Below are positions 1 through 9,344 of a stretch of DNA of 64,000 bases, piece after piece (within the stretch, counting starts at the first letter, position 1; the number at the start of each line of letters is the position of its first letter). The notes beneath the pieces were generated by a model. The model did not search any database. It was given only the letters and a program-made list of their open reading frames with translations, and was not told the origin of the DNA. The stretch spans positions 55,655 through 119,654 of the IMG/VR virus record IMGVR_UViG_3300011116_000796. One strand, 5' to 3'. The translations under genes and the position numbers were made by a program. The stretch is from a virus.

Positions 1-1
1 T

Positions 2-925
2 TTGCCTTGGGCACCTGTAATGCAACCTATTACTAGTGCTGCGATGTCGGGTATAGGCAGTTCACCGACAGGATTATTGCAAGGATCTTGGGTAGTTGGC
101 TTTTTCTTGGATGGAAGAAATGCACAACAACCGTTTGTGATAGGATCATATAGTGGAATTCAAAAACCAGACAAGGTAAACGCTAATTCATCTTTACCAT
201 ATAATGATTTCGGTAAACCCGCAAAGAAAAATGAGTTCATGAACTATCAGTTTGGGTTCAGAGACCCTGATGGGATTTATCCTGTAGAAGGAAGAATGGG
301 AGAACCGGATACAAATAGACTAGTTAGGAACGAGAATACTGACTGGACTGTTGTTAAAAAGAAGAAGGACGAAGTGGTAAGTTGTGATACTGCATTGTAT
401 GGCTCTTGGGAGGAACCAAAGACCCCATATTCTGCAAAATATCCTTACAATCATGTTACGGAAACCAAGTCGGGACACATATTTGAGGTCGATGATACAC
501 CTGGAGCGGAAAGAATTCATAGGTATCATAAATCTGGAACATTTGAAGAGATTCATCCAAATGGGAGTGAAGTGCACAAAGTGGTTGGTAATGAGTGGAA
601 CATAACACTCAACGATAGGTTGATTTTGGTGAAGGGAAATACTACATGGAATACAGATAAACTGATGAAAATTCGTGTGGGCAAAGATTTGGAAATTGAA
701 ACTGAAGGAAACATGCGTGTACTCGTAAAAGGTAATACCGTCATGGAGACACAGGGTAATTTCTTGCATAAGGTCAATGGCAAATTCACTTGTGCGAGTG
801 ATGGAAATATGTTGTTTGTTGCTCCAAGAATCGATTTCAACCCAAATGGATCATCATCTAGAAAGATTCAGACTCTGTTGTCTAAATTGAGATCAACTGT
901 CAGGAAGATATTCAGTAGGAACTGA
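2..925 (+). CDS. 5: gp5-like baseplate central spike protein (5' end outside window)
   Basis: The gene is cut by the left window edge, so the true start is not visible. The first ~55 visible residues match the OB-fold of T4 gp5 (PWAPVMQPITS, QPFVIGSYSGI). The C-terminal ~130 residues carry the short beta-strand repeats of the gp5 trimeric needle (NGSEVHKVVG, EIETEGNMRVLVKGN). In the phage tail this protein forms the membrane-piercing hub spike below the tube. The visible part shows no lysozyme-type catalytic domain between OB-fold and needle, unlike T4 gp5. It heads a run of tightly spaced baseplate genes, followed three genes later by the PAAR tip protein that would cap it. Identity as spike is solid; the missing N-terminus limits further statements. 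Confidence 0.85.
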   Translation: MPWAPVMQPITSAAMSGIGSSPTGLLQGSWVVGFFLDGRNAQQPFVIGSYSGIQKPDKVNANSSLPYNDFGKPAKKNEFMNYQFGFRDPDGIYPVEGRMGEPDTNRLVRNENTDWTVVKKKKDEVVSCDTALYGSWEEPKTPYSAKYPYNHVTETKSGHIFEVDDTPGAERIHRYHKSGTFEEIHPNGSEVHKVVGNEWNITLNDRLILVKGNTTWNTDKLMKIRVGKDLEIETEGNMRVLVKGNTVMETQGNFLHKVNGKFTCASDGNMLFVAPRIDFNPNGSSSRKIQTLLSKLRSTVRKIFSRN

Positions 926-926
926 T

Positions 927-1529
927 ATGATTGGACCAAGCCCATACAAAGGTAACTTCCCAAATGTCAAGGACACAACAGTCGATCCGACATCTGTCGG
1001 AGGAGTTTTAGTTCCTGATAAAAGTATCAGGCAAGAGTTCATAGGTTTGTCGGAAGTTCCGACAATAGAGGTTCCATCAACATATGATGATGCATTACTC
1101 AATGACGAGTTATTAAATAATTTGGAGGTTGTTGAGGAGAATTTAGAGGAGGTGTTTCCTCAGTCACCCCCTAAAGAGGTGGTAGCATTTGGGATTCCTG
1201 TAGCCGATGATGTATCTCCTTTGGCATTTGGGGGTGGATTTGGAACTAAGAAAGAATCAGAACCGATTAAATTAGGAAGTTCATTATCTTTAGATGAAAC
1301 GAGAGTGCTACTTAAAAACTCTGTGATTTCAATCGGGATTAGTGGTGGAGTAGGAGGCGACTATGAATTGGGAACCAAACTGATTTACAGTTTGGAACAG
1401 CAGAAAAAACTCAACCAGATTCTTTCTACACAGTATGTTCCGGAGAATTTGGACACTCAGATTGTCCCCGATGCTCCTTTATTTGTGGTTGGAGATCCTC
1501 CCACCGTTGTTGATGGGGGAGATTTCTAA
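927..1529 (+). CDS. Unrecognised protein in baseplate cluster (200 aa)
   Basis: No family is recognised. The gene starts one base after the gp5 stop and its own stop overlaps the next start (TAATG), so it is translationally coupled within the baseplate operon. The protein is acidic, rich in Val, Pro, Glu and Asp, with no membrane segment or signal peptide. The middle has a repeated leucine/acidic stretch (LLNDELLNNLEVVEENLEEV) that could be helical; the end is Pro/Val-rich. Position between the spike and the PAAR tip suggests a structural or assembly role at the baseplate hub, but this is inference from neighbourhood only. Confidence 0.7.
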   Translation: MIGPSPYKGNFPNVKDTTVDPTSVGGVLVPDKSIRQEFIGLSEVPTIEVPSTYDDALLNDELLNNLEVVEENLEEVFPQSPPKEVVAFGIPVADDVSPLAFGGGFGTKKESEPIKLGSSLSLDETRVLLKNSVISIGISGGVGGDYELGTKLIYSLEQQKKLNQILSTQYVPENLDTQIVPDAPLFVVGDPPTVVDGGDF

Positions 1530-2206
1530 TGCCAATGACAAGTGACCAATATCCGATTGAGTACTACTACCCAGGAGGTTTTGGTGCAACATCGCAGAAT
1601 TGTATGTTCACTTGGAAAGCGACCGATGAGACTTTTGGAAGAACTCCCATATATGAGAATCAGAGAGTTTGCGGTAATGGTTGTAATAATTTGAGAATAA
1701 CGGCAAATTATACGAGGTGTTCAGCAGCAGCCAAAAATGGAACATATATTCCACCAAATGTGGGTGATAGGTTTACTCTTTCCGAGTGCTGTGGTCCGGG
1801 TGATGGTCCCATCAAATACGCACTTTTAGGCGGTGAATTTCCGCCCAGTTTATATTTGAATATTGACACAGGAAAATTGTGCGGATTTATAGATGGAATT
1901 GAAAAAATTGCGCCGAAACGTCTTAGTGTTCCCCCAAATTTCAGATTCAATGAGTCTAACTATTTGTCTTTTGCAGTTGGCGGTCTTGCTGCTAGGTTTT
2001 TAGTTAGAGCATTTGATTCGGGAAATACAGGACACTATGACGATAGGTATTTAACGATGAATATCAGAACAGATTGGAGTGCTAGGCGTGATAGGTTTGT
2101 CCTAAATATCGATAATCAGTTTTACATAGATGGAAGACCAGTATCAAACAAAGAATATCTTTTGGGAATGAAAAGAAAAGGTTACTATCCAGGACCAGGA
2201 TGTTGA
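1529..2206 (+). CDS. Putative baseplate protein with He_PIG-type Ig-like segment
   Basis: A 225-aa protein with no overall family match that I recognise. Residues ~97-122 (YALLGGEFPPSLYLNIDTG...) follow the pattern of putative Ig domains (LPPGLSLD..TGxIsG), an adhesion-type beta-sandwich common in virion and surface proteins. The N-terminal half contains several Cys pairs (CGNGCNN, SECCGP). It begins inside the stop of the preceding gene (TAATG overlap) and ends 6 bases before the PAAR gene, so it belongs to the spike/hub transcription unit. A structural role at the hub or tail tip is likely; binding specificity cannot be read. Confidence 0.7.
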   Translation: MPMTSDQYPIEYYYPGGFGATSQNCMFTWKATDETFGRTPIYENQRVCGNGCNNLRITANYTRCSAAAKNGTYIPPNVGDRFTLSECCGPGDGPIKYALLGGEFPPSLYLNIDTGKLCGFIDGIEKIAPKRLSVPPNFRFNESNYLSFAVGGLAARFLVRAFDSGNTGHYDDRYLTMNIRTDWSARRDRFVLNIDNQFYIDGRPVSNKEYLLGMKRKGYYPGPGC

Positions 2207-2212
2207 GGAAAA

Positions 2213-2500
2213 ATGCCAGCAGTACATAGACTAAGGGATATCTGCACGGGACACGGATGTTTTCCTCCGAGACCAAATATATCAGCATCATCAAATGTGA
2301 TCGTTAATAGTAGAGGGTGGCACAGAAGAAATGATGGGTGGAAAAAGCATTGTTGCGGTAAATCTTGTCACGCAAGCACCACTGCACAAGGATCAACAAG
2401 TGTGTTCGTTAATAGTAGACAGGCAGTAAGAATAGGTGATCCAGTTAAATGTGGGTCAGCAGCAGGAACAGGTTCTCCAAATGTGTTTTGTGGCGGATGA
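2213..2500 (+). CDS. 5.4: PAAR-repeat spike tip protein (gp5.4-like)
   Basis: 95 aa with the complete PAAR pattern: DICTGHGCFPPRPN near the N-terminus, two copies of a strand motif NVIVNSRG and SVFVNSRQAVRIGD, and a closing CGSAAGTGSPNVFCGG. PAAR proteins form the sharp metal-stapled cone on the tip of gp5/VgrG spikes; His and Cys residues here (CTGHGC, HCCGKSCH) are candidates for metal binding. Start is supported by a GAGG ribosome site 6 bases upstream. Its neighbours are gp5 and gp25, the expected setting. The family assignment is among the firmest in the window. Confidence 0.93.
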   Translation: MPAVHRLRDICTGHGCFPPRPNISASSNVIVNSRGWHRRNDGWKKHCCGKSCHASTTAQGSTSVFVNSRQAVRIGDPVKCGSAAGTGSPNVFCGG

Positions 2501-2516
2501 TTGAGGGAAATTACAA

Positions 2517-2909
2517 ATGGCATCATTTAACGGAAATTCAGCAGATCTAGACATCAACTTCGAAAGAAACTTGTTTACAAATGATGTTTCTGTGAAGTCA
2601 GGAGAAGAGGCCATCCGTAGGGCAGTCAAGAATCTAATTCTTCTAAAGACAAACGAGAAACCTTTTCACCCAGAGATAAATTCAGGGGTTTCCGATATTC
2701 TGTTTGAGAATGTTGATCCGATTATCATGGAAGAACTCAAGAGAAGAATCAAACAGATTATTGCACGTTATGAGCCGAGAGTATCTAAGAGCATCATCAA
2801 CCTAGAATACAACATAGACCGAAACACAGTTACCGTTAAGATTCTTTACACAATAAAGAATGTTCCAACTGTATTCACGGCTGATTTAACACTACAGAGG
2901 ACACGCTAA
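2517..2909 (+). CDS. 25: gp25-like baseplate wedge subunit
   Basis: 130 aa, the usual length for gp25. It shows the family core: SGEEAIRRAVKNLILLKTNE followed by KPFHPEINSGV and a C-terminal beta-hairpin ending VFTADLTLQRTR. gp25 is the conserved wedge component of contractile injection systems that triggers sheath contraction together with gp6 and gp53. Start is preceded by GAGGGAAA. The stop overlaps the start of gp6 (TAATG), a conserved arrangement for these two interacting subunits. Confidence 0.93.
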   Translation: MASFNGNSADLDINFERNLFTNDVSVKSGEEAIRRAVKNLILLKTNEKPFHPEINSGVSDILFENVDPIIMEELKRRIKQIIARYEPRVSKSIINLEYNIDRNTVTVKILYTIKNVPTVFTADLTLQRTR

Positions 2910-4840
2910 TGTCTAATACCCCTATCCGTGAACTTGACTTTGATCAGATAAAGCAAAGCCTTAAAGATTATTTGCGTGGTCAAGATAAGTTCAAAGACTA
3001 CGACTTCGAAGGGTCTACACTCAACATTCTATTGGATTTGCTTGCATATAATACGCATTACCAGGCGTTTTATGCAAACATGGTCGCAAATGAAGCCTTT
3101 CTTGATTCGGCTGTTGTGAGAAACTCTGTCGTTTCTTTGGCAAAACATCTTAACTATAGACCAAGATCGAAGAAGTCCGCACGAATTGCAGTAAATGTTG
3201 AGTTATCACCGATCACATCAGGAAGATCGCAGCCTGCTGGAGTGACTGTCGCATCTGGTAAAGAATATGTAAATGCAGGGACTACATTTTTTGCAAGAAA
3301 TTCACAGGGGCAAAATGTATCGTTTGTGACTCTAGACAATTTTAGAGTTCGGGTTTTTGGAGGGAGATTTGTTGCTTCTGATGTCATCCTACATGAGGGG
3401 GTTCTTAAGACATCTTCGTACATAGTTAATGCAAAGGATACACTACAGAGATTTGTGATTGAGGATCAAAACATTGATATAGATACGCTTTCTGTCAGAG
3501 TACAGAGGTCGGTGACAGACACAGAGGGGTTTGATGAAATCTGGGCGAGATCGACAGACATCAATACTCTTAATGGGAGTTCAAGGGTCTTCTTTGTACA
3601 AGAGGCAGAGAACGGTAAGTGGGAAATATATTTCGGTGATGGTATAGTAGGAAAGGCATTGGAAAACGGAAATTTAATTCAAATGGTGTATCTCTCCACA
3701 AATGGAGAAAGTGGAAATGGAATCGGATCTACAGACTCTACCTCTTCAAGAGTTTTCACATCAAACAATCCTGAGTTTTTGGTGGAAGTGATCAAGGACT
3801 CAAGGGGAATTCCACAGCCATCTTACGGTGGAGCAGAACCCGAGAGTACAGAATCTATTAAGTTTCATGCTCCTAAAAACTATCAGGCACAAGACCGAGC
3901 GGTAACATCAGAAGATTATCTCTCCATTCTCGCAAGAGAGTATTCCATCAGATCAGAATCTTTCTTGGTTTGGGGAGGAGAGGAAAACGACCCACCACAA
4001 TACGGAAAGGTCTTCATCTCAATCAAACCCAAAAATGCGGGTCGGCTTACTATTACAGAAAAGCAAGCAATTTCTAGGACTGTTTTAGGTCAAAGGAACT
4101 TGGTTACTGTCACCCCCGAAATAGTAGATCCAGATTTGACATATATCAATACTGATGTATCGGTATTTTATGATCCACAGTTGACAACAGCAACTCCAGA
4201 CGTTTTGATATCGGGGATCTCCTCTAAAATTGTTGAATATGGAGATACATTCTTAGATCAGTTTGGAAAGAATTTCAGGCAATCTAAGTTCAGTTCTTTC
4301 ATAGACGCTCTCGACCCGTCCATCAATAGTAGCAATGTCAAGTTGAAATTGGAAAAGCGTATAGAGCCACAATTTGAAAGGACTTTGCCCTACACAGTTA
4401 AGTTTGATAATGCAGTCTTTCATCCGGTTGATGGATACCCTCCCGTACTTAGTTCATCATCATTCTATTACAGAGATTTAACATCGACTGCTGTAAATAA
4501 ACCAACTGTTATTGCATATTTGGATGATGATGGATATGGTAATATTCGAATCTACAAAAAGGTGGGCGAGGAGAGAATTTATCTAGTTAGTAGAGCAGGA
4601 ACAATTAACTATACAAATGGCCTGATTCAACTCAAATCTTTCTCTCCTTTGGGTATTCCTGATCCAGATGGTTCAGTGGAGATCAAAATTATCATTGTTC
4701 CTGATCGGGGAGATGTTTTGGTTCGTAGAAATCAAGTTTTGTTAATCAACGACAGAGAAATAAATGTTGTTGTCGTGCCTGAAAAAACAGTTATTGATAG
4801 AAATGCAAGCGATAGTGGATTCCCATTTAGGACAAACTAA
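2909..4840 (+). CDS. 6: gp6-like baseplate wedge subunit
   Basis: 643 aa, close to T4 gp6 (660). The N-terminus TPIRELDFDQIKQSLKDYLR and the segment LLDLLAYNTHYQAFYANMVA are hallmarks of gp6/baseplate-J proteins, where a helical bundle dimerises into the iris ring of the baseplate. The central part has beta-rich repeats and the phrase IYFGDGIVGKALENG typical of the family, then an SEDYLSIL helix region. It is coupled to gp25 upstream and abuts gp7 with no spacing. Function: joins wedges around the hub and transmits conformational change to the sheath. Confidence 0.94.
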   Translation: MSNTPIRELDFDQIKQSLKDYLRGQDKFKDYDFEGSTLNILLDLLAYNTHYQAFYANMVANEAFLDSAVVRNSVVSLAKHLNYRPRSKKSARIAVNVELSPITSGRSQPAGVTVASGKEYVNAGTTFFARNSQGQNVSFVTLDNFRVRVFGGRFVASDVILHEGVLKTSSYIVNAKDTLQRFVIEDQNIDIDTLSVRVQRSVTDTEGFDEIWARSTDINTLNGSSRVFFVQEAENGKWEIYFGDGIVGKALENGNLIQMVYLSTNGESGNGIGSTDSTSSRVFTSNNPEFLVEVIKDSRGIPQPSYGGAEPESTESIKFHAPKNYQAQDRAVTSEDYLSILAREYSIRSESFLVWGGEENDPPQYGKVFISIKPKNAGRLTITEKQAISRTVLGQRNLVTVTPEIVDPDLTYINTDVSVFYDPQLTTATPDVLISGISSKIVEYGDTFLDQFGKNFRQSKFSSFIDALDPSINSSNVKLKLEKRIEPQFERTLPYTVKFDNAVFHPVDGYPPVLSSSSFYYRDLTSTAVNKPTVIAYLDDDGYGNIRIYKKVGEERIYLVSRAGTINYTNGLIQLKSFSPLGIPDPDGSVEIKIIIVPDRGDVLVRRNQVLLINDREINVVVVPEKTVIDRNASDSGFPFRTN

Positions 4841-6949
4841 ATGACAAGCAAACCACTCAATGATATTAGTGATTTGGTGTCAGGAAGACTTCCTGAATTT
4901 ATCAGAGTTGATCACCCAACACTTGTTGCATTTTTGGATGCCTATTATGAGTGGCTACAGAACAAAGACAGATCAGGCAAAATTCTAAGCCCTATGGTTC
5001 TACAAGATGTGATTGATGTTGATGATACTTTGAATGATTTTGTCAAGCAATTCAAAAATCAGTATCTCTACAATTTTCCCGAAAAATTAGCCACATCTAA
5101 AGATGGAACTCCTTTAGATATTCGAAAATTGATGAAGCACATCAAAGCCTTTTATCGTTCAAAGGGCACGGAAAAGTCATATGAGTTTTTGTTTAGAATA
5201 TTGTATGATGCTTCCGTTGAAATTTATTATCCAAAACAAGATATTCTCAGAGTCTCAGATGCAAAATGGTATCAGAAAACTTCAATAAAGTCATCAAACT
5301 CACTCGGTGACCGAATCTTTGATTCTATCGGCAGAATCATCTATCAGAAAAACATTGAGGGAAAAATAACGTCATCGGCAAAAGTCATAGATGTTAATTT
5401 GTATCAACAAGATCAATATGAAGTTGCCGAACTTGTTTTGACAGGGAAAAATGGATCGTTTTCTCCTGGAAGTAGAGGTTTTTCATTTGAAGTTGATAAT
5501 CAAGTTCTTCGTGAACTTAAGATATACGATGTAGTCACATCAGTAACCGTAAGTAATGGTGGATCAGGATATACTGTTGGAGACAGAGTCATATTTACTG
5601 CTGTTGCTGGTGATAGTGGAATTGCTGCAAGAGGTCAGGTTTCAGTTGTTAGTGCAACAGGATCGATAAAAAGAATCAAGATGGATGACTTTGGACTCAA
5701 TTATGGTGTGAGTCCTTCTATAACAGTTCAATCAATAAATGGATCTGGATTTTCTGGTGTTGCAAATTTGGGAGCATTGTGTGAGTCAGAAGGCTACTAT
5801 GTAAATACAGATGGCAGATTGAGTAGCAAGAAAGTCATCCAAGACAACCATTACTACCAAGACTTCTCATATGTTCTAAAAACAGAGTTAGTCATTGATG
5901 AGTATCGTGAAGCAGTTCGTAGATTGATACACCCTGCGGGAACTGCCATGTTTGGTCAAGTTTTAATCAAGAGATGCGCTAAGGAAGATTTGACAAACGC
6001 CTCTACGCTTATGCGGTTTGAGCGTCCCATAATTGGTCATTACTGCCCATACACATTTAACACATACAACAATTTACAAGAATGGTTCTCAATTCCAGGT
6101 ACCGGGGATTCGTTGGGTACGAATATCCCATCTGGATATAACCCAAATAAGCATGACTCGCTAATTCAATATGGCGGCAAAGCCGGTACACCCGATCAAC
6201 TCACCACTATCGGAAATCCAATAACAAATTTGATCCCATTTGTTGAAGCAACCGGACCTTCGTTTTCGCCTCTCGGTCTTAGCGGATATCAAAATGCAGA
6301 TCCTTTCTGGATCATTTACGAGCATCCAAATAGAAAAATTAGTGGACCGACCATAGCACAAATTTGGAGAAATCAACTGTCCGATTTTGTGAATACATGG
6401 CCTGAGTGGTGTTCAGTTACAGGTGGTGGCCCACCAAACGGATGGACAGCGGATTTCCAAGACCCATCTTTTGAGAAGAAATATGCCTTCTTGAAATACA
6501 ACGACACATCATCGTTCAGAAAGATAACAGCAAGAGCATTTTTTGAAATGCCAATCGGTGAGGAATTTGACTGTAAGGTTGAGTCTAGAGAAGCATTCGC
6601 TAGGCCAGTTATGAACATATTGCAGCCTTTGAATGGGCAGGAGGTAAACTCTAAAATAGAGTCTTGTCCAATCACAATCAGATTTGATATACAAAACAGT
6701 CAGAATTTACCTAGAGTTTCAGGTTTCGATCAGGATAGTAAGATCAGAATCTCTATGTCTCCAAATACTGTTCCTTCTCTTAAAAAACCAGTTTATCTCG
6801 ACATCAATGAAAGAGAATTTCATGCAAATTCTGTGCCCGAAGGCATTTATTCTGTTCGTGTGGATGTTGTTGATAGATTATTCAGGCCCATACAGAGATT
6901 GTCTGACAGCGTAGTCTTTGAATATACATGCTTACCACCAAATCCGTGA
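4841..6949 (+). CDS. 7: gp7-like baseplate wedge protein
   Basis: 702 aa. The N-terminus (LPEFIRVDHPTLVAFLDAYY, then FPEKLATSKDGTPLDIRKLM and FYRSKGTEKSYEFLFRILYD) is the conserved head of a baseplate protein placed after gp6 in marine T4-like phages and equated with gp7. The middle has a GGSGYTVGDRV beta repeat typical of virion proteins. Residues ~600-700 (MNILQPLNGQEVNS to the end) resemble an Ig-like beta-sandwich. Start codon directly follows the gp6 stop. Assigning it to T4 gp7 rests on gene order and length class more than on sequence I can align, so the exact wedge number is less certain than its baseplate role. Confidence 0.8.
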   Translation: MTSKPLNDISDLVSGRLPEFIRVDHPTLVAFLDAYYEWLQNKDRSGKILSPMVLQDVIDVDDTLNDFVKQFKNQYLYNFPEKLATSKDGTPLDIRKLMKHIKAFYRSKGTEKSYEFLFRILYDASVEIYYPKQDILRVSDAKWYQKTSIKSSNSLGDRIFDSIGRIIYQKNIEGKITSSAKVIDVNLYQQDQYEVAELVLTGKNGSFSPGSRGFSFEVDNQVLRELKIYDVVTSVTVSNGGSGYTVGDRVIFTAVAGDSGIAARGQVSVVSATGSIKRIKMDDFGLNYGVSPSITVQSINGSGFSGVANLGALCESEGYYVNTDGRLSSKKVIQDNHYYQDFSYVLKTELVIDEYREAVRRLIHPAGTAMFGQVLIKRCAKEDLTNASTLMRFERPIIGHYCPYTFNTYNNLQEWFSIPGTGDSLGTNIPSGYNPNKHDSLIQYGGKAGTPDQLTTIGNPITNLIPFVEATGPSFSPLGLSGYQNADPFWIIYEHPNRKISGPTIAQIWRNQLSDFVNTWPEWCSVTGGGPPNGWTADFQDPSFEKKYAFLKYNDTSSFRKITARAFFEMPIGEEFDCKVESREAFARPVMNILQPLNGQEVNSKIESCPITIRFDIQNSQNLPRVSGFDQDSKIRISMSPNTVPSLKKPVYLDINEREFHANSVPEGIYSVRVDVVDRLFRPIQRLSDSVVFEYTCLPPNP

Positions 6950-6952
6950 GGT

Positions 6953-6959
6953 CTAAATA
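6953..6959 (+). promoter_or_regulatory. T4-type late promoter candidate CTAAATA before gp8
   Basis: CTAAATA ends 7 bases before the gp8 ATG (6967). With the usual 6-7 base distance to transcription start, the transcript would begin at the start codon. No good ribosome site lies between. Confidence 0.45.
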
Positions 6960-6966
6960 AACAGCC

Positions 6967-9333
6967 ATGTCAAGTTGCGACCCATTTCGTCAAAATCACA
7001 AAAGATTCATAGTTGATACGCTTGTAAATCAATACAGCGATATCTCAGATGATAATCTGTACCTTAGTATAGGTAAAATTACTCCTTGGGGAGCAACTCA
7101 AGGTAGTGATATACCTGTAAGATCTTTGGATTCTGTGGAAGATGATACTAATTTTTGGCGGGGCATGATCGCAGCCAAAAGGATCAATAGATCAGATGTT
7201 TCGTTCGTCATTCGTAGGGTAGATTGGACATCGGGAACAGTTTATACGGCCTACAGAAATAATGTCGATCTATTTGACGATCTGAGTCCAGCAGACTTTT
7301 ATGCACTTGTTGATGAGGAAAGAGTTTATATCTGTATAGACAACAATTTAGGCTCACAGTCTTTAATTCCACCCACTCACACAGATTCGATTGTTAGAAA
7401 ATTGAGTGATGGGTATCGGTGGAAGTTTCTTTACCAAATTCCCGAAAGTAAACGAAAGTTCCTGACAAAGAGTAAAGTTGGTTCTATTGGGTACATGCCT
7501 GTTGAATTTGTTGAGTCTATTCGTGAAAACGATGATAGAGTGTTGCAATGGAATGTTCAGCAAGCAGCAGTAAATGGAAAAATAGAGTTTGCTTACATGG
7601 ATGAACCCGCAAAAGCATATTGGGTTTCAAGTCCATCGTGTGTTCTTCCATCAAATGCAAATATAGTCGTTGACAATGTTGCATCTGGAGGGACTACAGT
7701 ACAAATATCATCTCCTGAACTATCACCCAATTCAGACTTCTACACAAACATGATCATATCATTTGATGCTGGTCCTGGTCAGGGGCAGCGTAGAACCATC
7801 AAGGAGTATAATTGGCTTGGTGTTACGGCAAGAGTGGTCGTAGATCCACTTGTTCTTGGTATATCGGGATCATCAAATCCAAACACACAAACCTTCTTTA
7901 GTATTCAGCCTAAAGTCACAGTGAATGGTGATGGGTTTGCTAATAGTAACACATACAATCCAACAAATAGAACCGCAGATTTTCAGGTTAAGTTTGGTGA
8001 AACAGCAGGGGTATCAGCCGATTGTAGTAATATTTTGTCTCGGTACGTCAAAAGTATCGAAATTGTAGATGGTGGCAAAGATTATACATTTATCGAACTC
8101 GACATTCCAAAGGGACTGACAACAGTATTTTCAAACACACCAAGAGAATATCTTGATCTGAAAAAGGTTCTTCATGGTGTCATCCCCCCTCCCGGAGGCC
8201 ACGGTGCAAATCCATTCAAAGAACTTGGGTGTGCTGCATATATGATTGTAAAGGATTTTGATGGGGATGAATTGGTTCAGGGAAATTGTGCTGAGGGGTG
8301 TACCGAAACAAGTAAATTGGATACGGACAATGATTTTAGACAATTCGGAATAATCAGAAACCCCACCTTATCGAATCCACAAACTAGACTTAAGTTTTTT
8401 CAAATTGGTCTGACAGGAACATTTACCGTAGGTGGTACTGCGGGGCAACTCGGAACATCTATAGTCGGTAGAGTTCTTGAGTGGAATATTGGAACTACAG
8501 GAGTTACTGCTACAAGTGAACTAGTTTTGGACAGAATTGTTGGCGGCACATTTGCAGCAGGAGCAACAGTTGGGGGATTGACTGTTTATGATGTTTCTCA
8601 TAAGACAGTCGCAGGAACTGAAGGCAGACATCTTATGAGACTGATTCTGTCTCCGCAAAATATTGAATTTGCATCTTCAGGTAAAACATATGCTCGTAGA
8701 CACTACGCACATGGTGTAGGTAACAGATCAGAAAACATTCCTGAATCTAGATCTTCTGGTGAAATTTATAAATGGCAAACCGCAGCGGGAACATTACAAC
8801 GTGGGGTTTTACATCTTGAAGATCCGAAAGGCAAATTCAATATTGGGGAATTGGTACTTCAAACTCAACCGTATTTTGCTGGTTCAAATGGTTCGACTGG
8901 AGATGGAAAGATAGTAAGTATTGATACAGAACTGATAAATGTTCCATCAATCTATGATTTGACTACAACACTAAAATTATTTGGTGAGGATTTTGTAAAG
9001 GATACTTTCTATAAAGATGCATTTGTTTCATTTGCGACAGGAATTACGGCTGGAAATGGGTATGTGGTTGATTGGAATCCTGTTACAGGTGGAACAAATG
9101 GATATTTGAGACTTGCTGGAGCGCAAGGAATATTTGTCACCGGACAAGCAGTCGAATATATTGCGTTTGGTTCCTCTGGAAACACAACTTCGGTTGATGC
9201 TATAGTTCAGAGTATTGACCACAGAGGGGAACTTAAGTACAGGACCGGAGAAGTCCTATACATACAGAATATAAAACCAATACAAAGAGACCTAGAGCAG
9301 AGAGAAGAAATTAAACTCGTAATAGAGTTGTAA
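6967..9333 (+). CDS. 8: gp8-like baseplate wedge subunit
   Basis: 788 aa, longer than T4 gp8 (334) but in the range of expanded gp8 versions of marine phages. The N-terminal ~220 residues are diagnostic: NHKRFIVDTLVNQ, IGKITPWG, DGYRWKFLYQIPESKRKFLT and YMPVEFVES. The remainder is beta-rich with repeated glycine/threonine segments (TGTFTVGGTAGQLGTSIVG) likely forming extra domains on the wedge periphery. gp8 sits on top of gp7 and contacts gp6 and gp10. It is followed 11 bases later by the giant DUF4815-type protein, again preceded by AAGG. Confidence 0.86.
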   Translation: MSSCDPFRQNHKRFIVDTLVNQYSDISDDNLYLSIGKITPWGATQGSDIPVRSLDSVEDDTNFWRGMIAAKRINRSDVSFVIRRVDWTSGTVYTAYRNNVDLFDDLSPADFYALVDEERVYICIDNNLGSQSLIPPTHTDSIVRKLSDGYRWKFLYQIPESKRKFLTKSKVGSIGYMPVEFVESIRENDDRVLQWNVQQAAVNGKIEFAYMDEPAKAYWVSSPSCVLPSNANIVVDNVASGGTTVQISSPELSPNSDFYTNMIISFDAGPGQGQRRTIKEYNWLGVTARVVVDPLVLGISGSSNPNTQTFFSIQPKVTVNGDGFANSNTYNPTNRTADFQVKFGETAGVSADCSNILSRYVKSIEIVDGGKDYTFIELDIPKGLTTVFSNTPREYLDLKKVLHGVIPPPGGHGANPFKELGCAAYMIVKDFDGDELVQGNCAEGCTETSKLDTDNDFRQFGIIRNPTLSNPQTRLKFFQIGLTGTFTVGGTAGQLGTSIVGRVLEWNIGTTGVTATSELVLDRIVGGTFAAGATVGGLTVYDVSHKTVAGTEGRHLMRLILSPQNIEFASSGKTYARRHYAHGVGNRSENIPESRSSGEIYKWQTAAGTLQRGVLHLEDPKGKFNIGELVLQTQPYFAGSNGSTGDGKIVSIDTELINVPSIYDLTTTLKLFGEDFVKDTFYKDAFVSFATGITAGNGYVVDWNPVTGGTNGYLRLAGAQGIFVTGQAVEYIAFGSSGNTTSVDAIVQSIDHRGELKYRTGEVLYIQNIKPIQRDLEQREEIKLVIEL

Positions 9334-9344
9334 GGTAAAAAGAC

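Noticed and set aside
2102-2108. CTAAATA inside the 1529 gene as late promoter for the PAAR gene
   Set aside because: Deep in coding sequence, 105 bases from the next gene, which already has tight operon spacing; likely chance.
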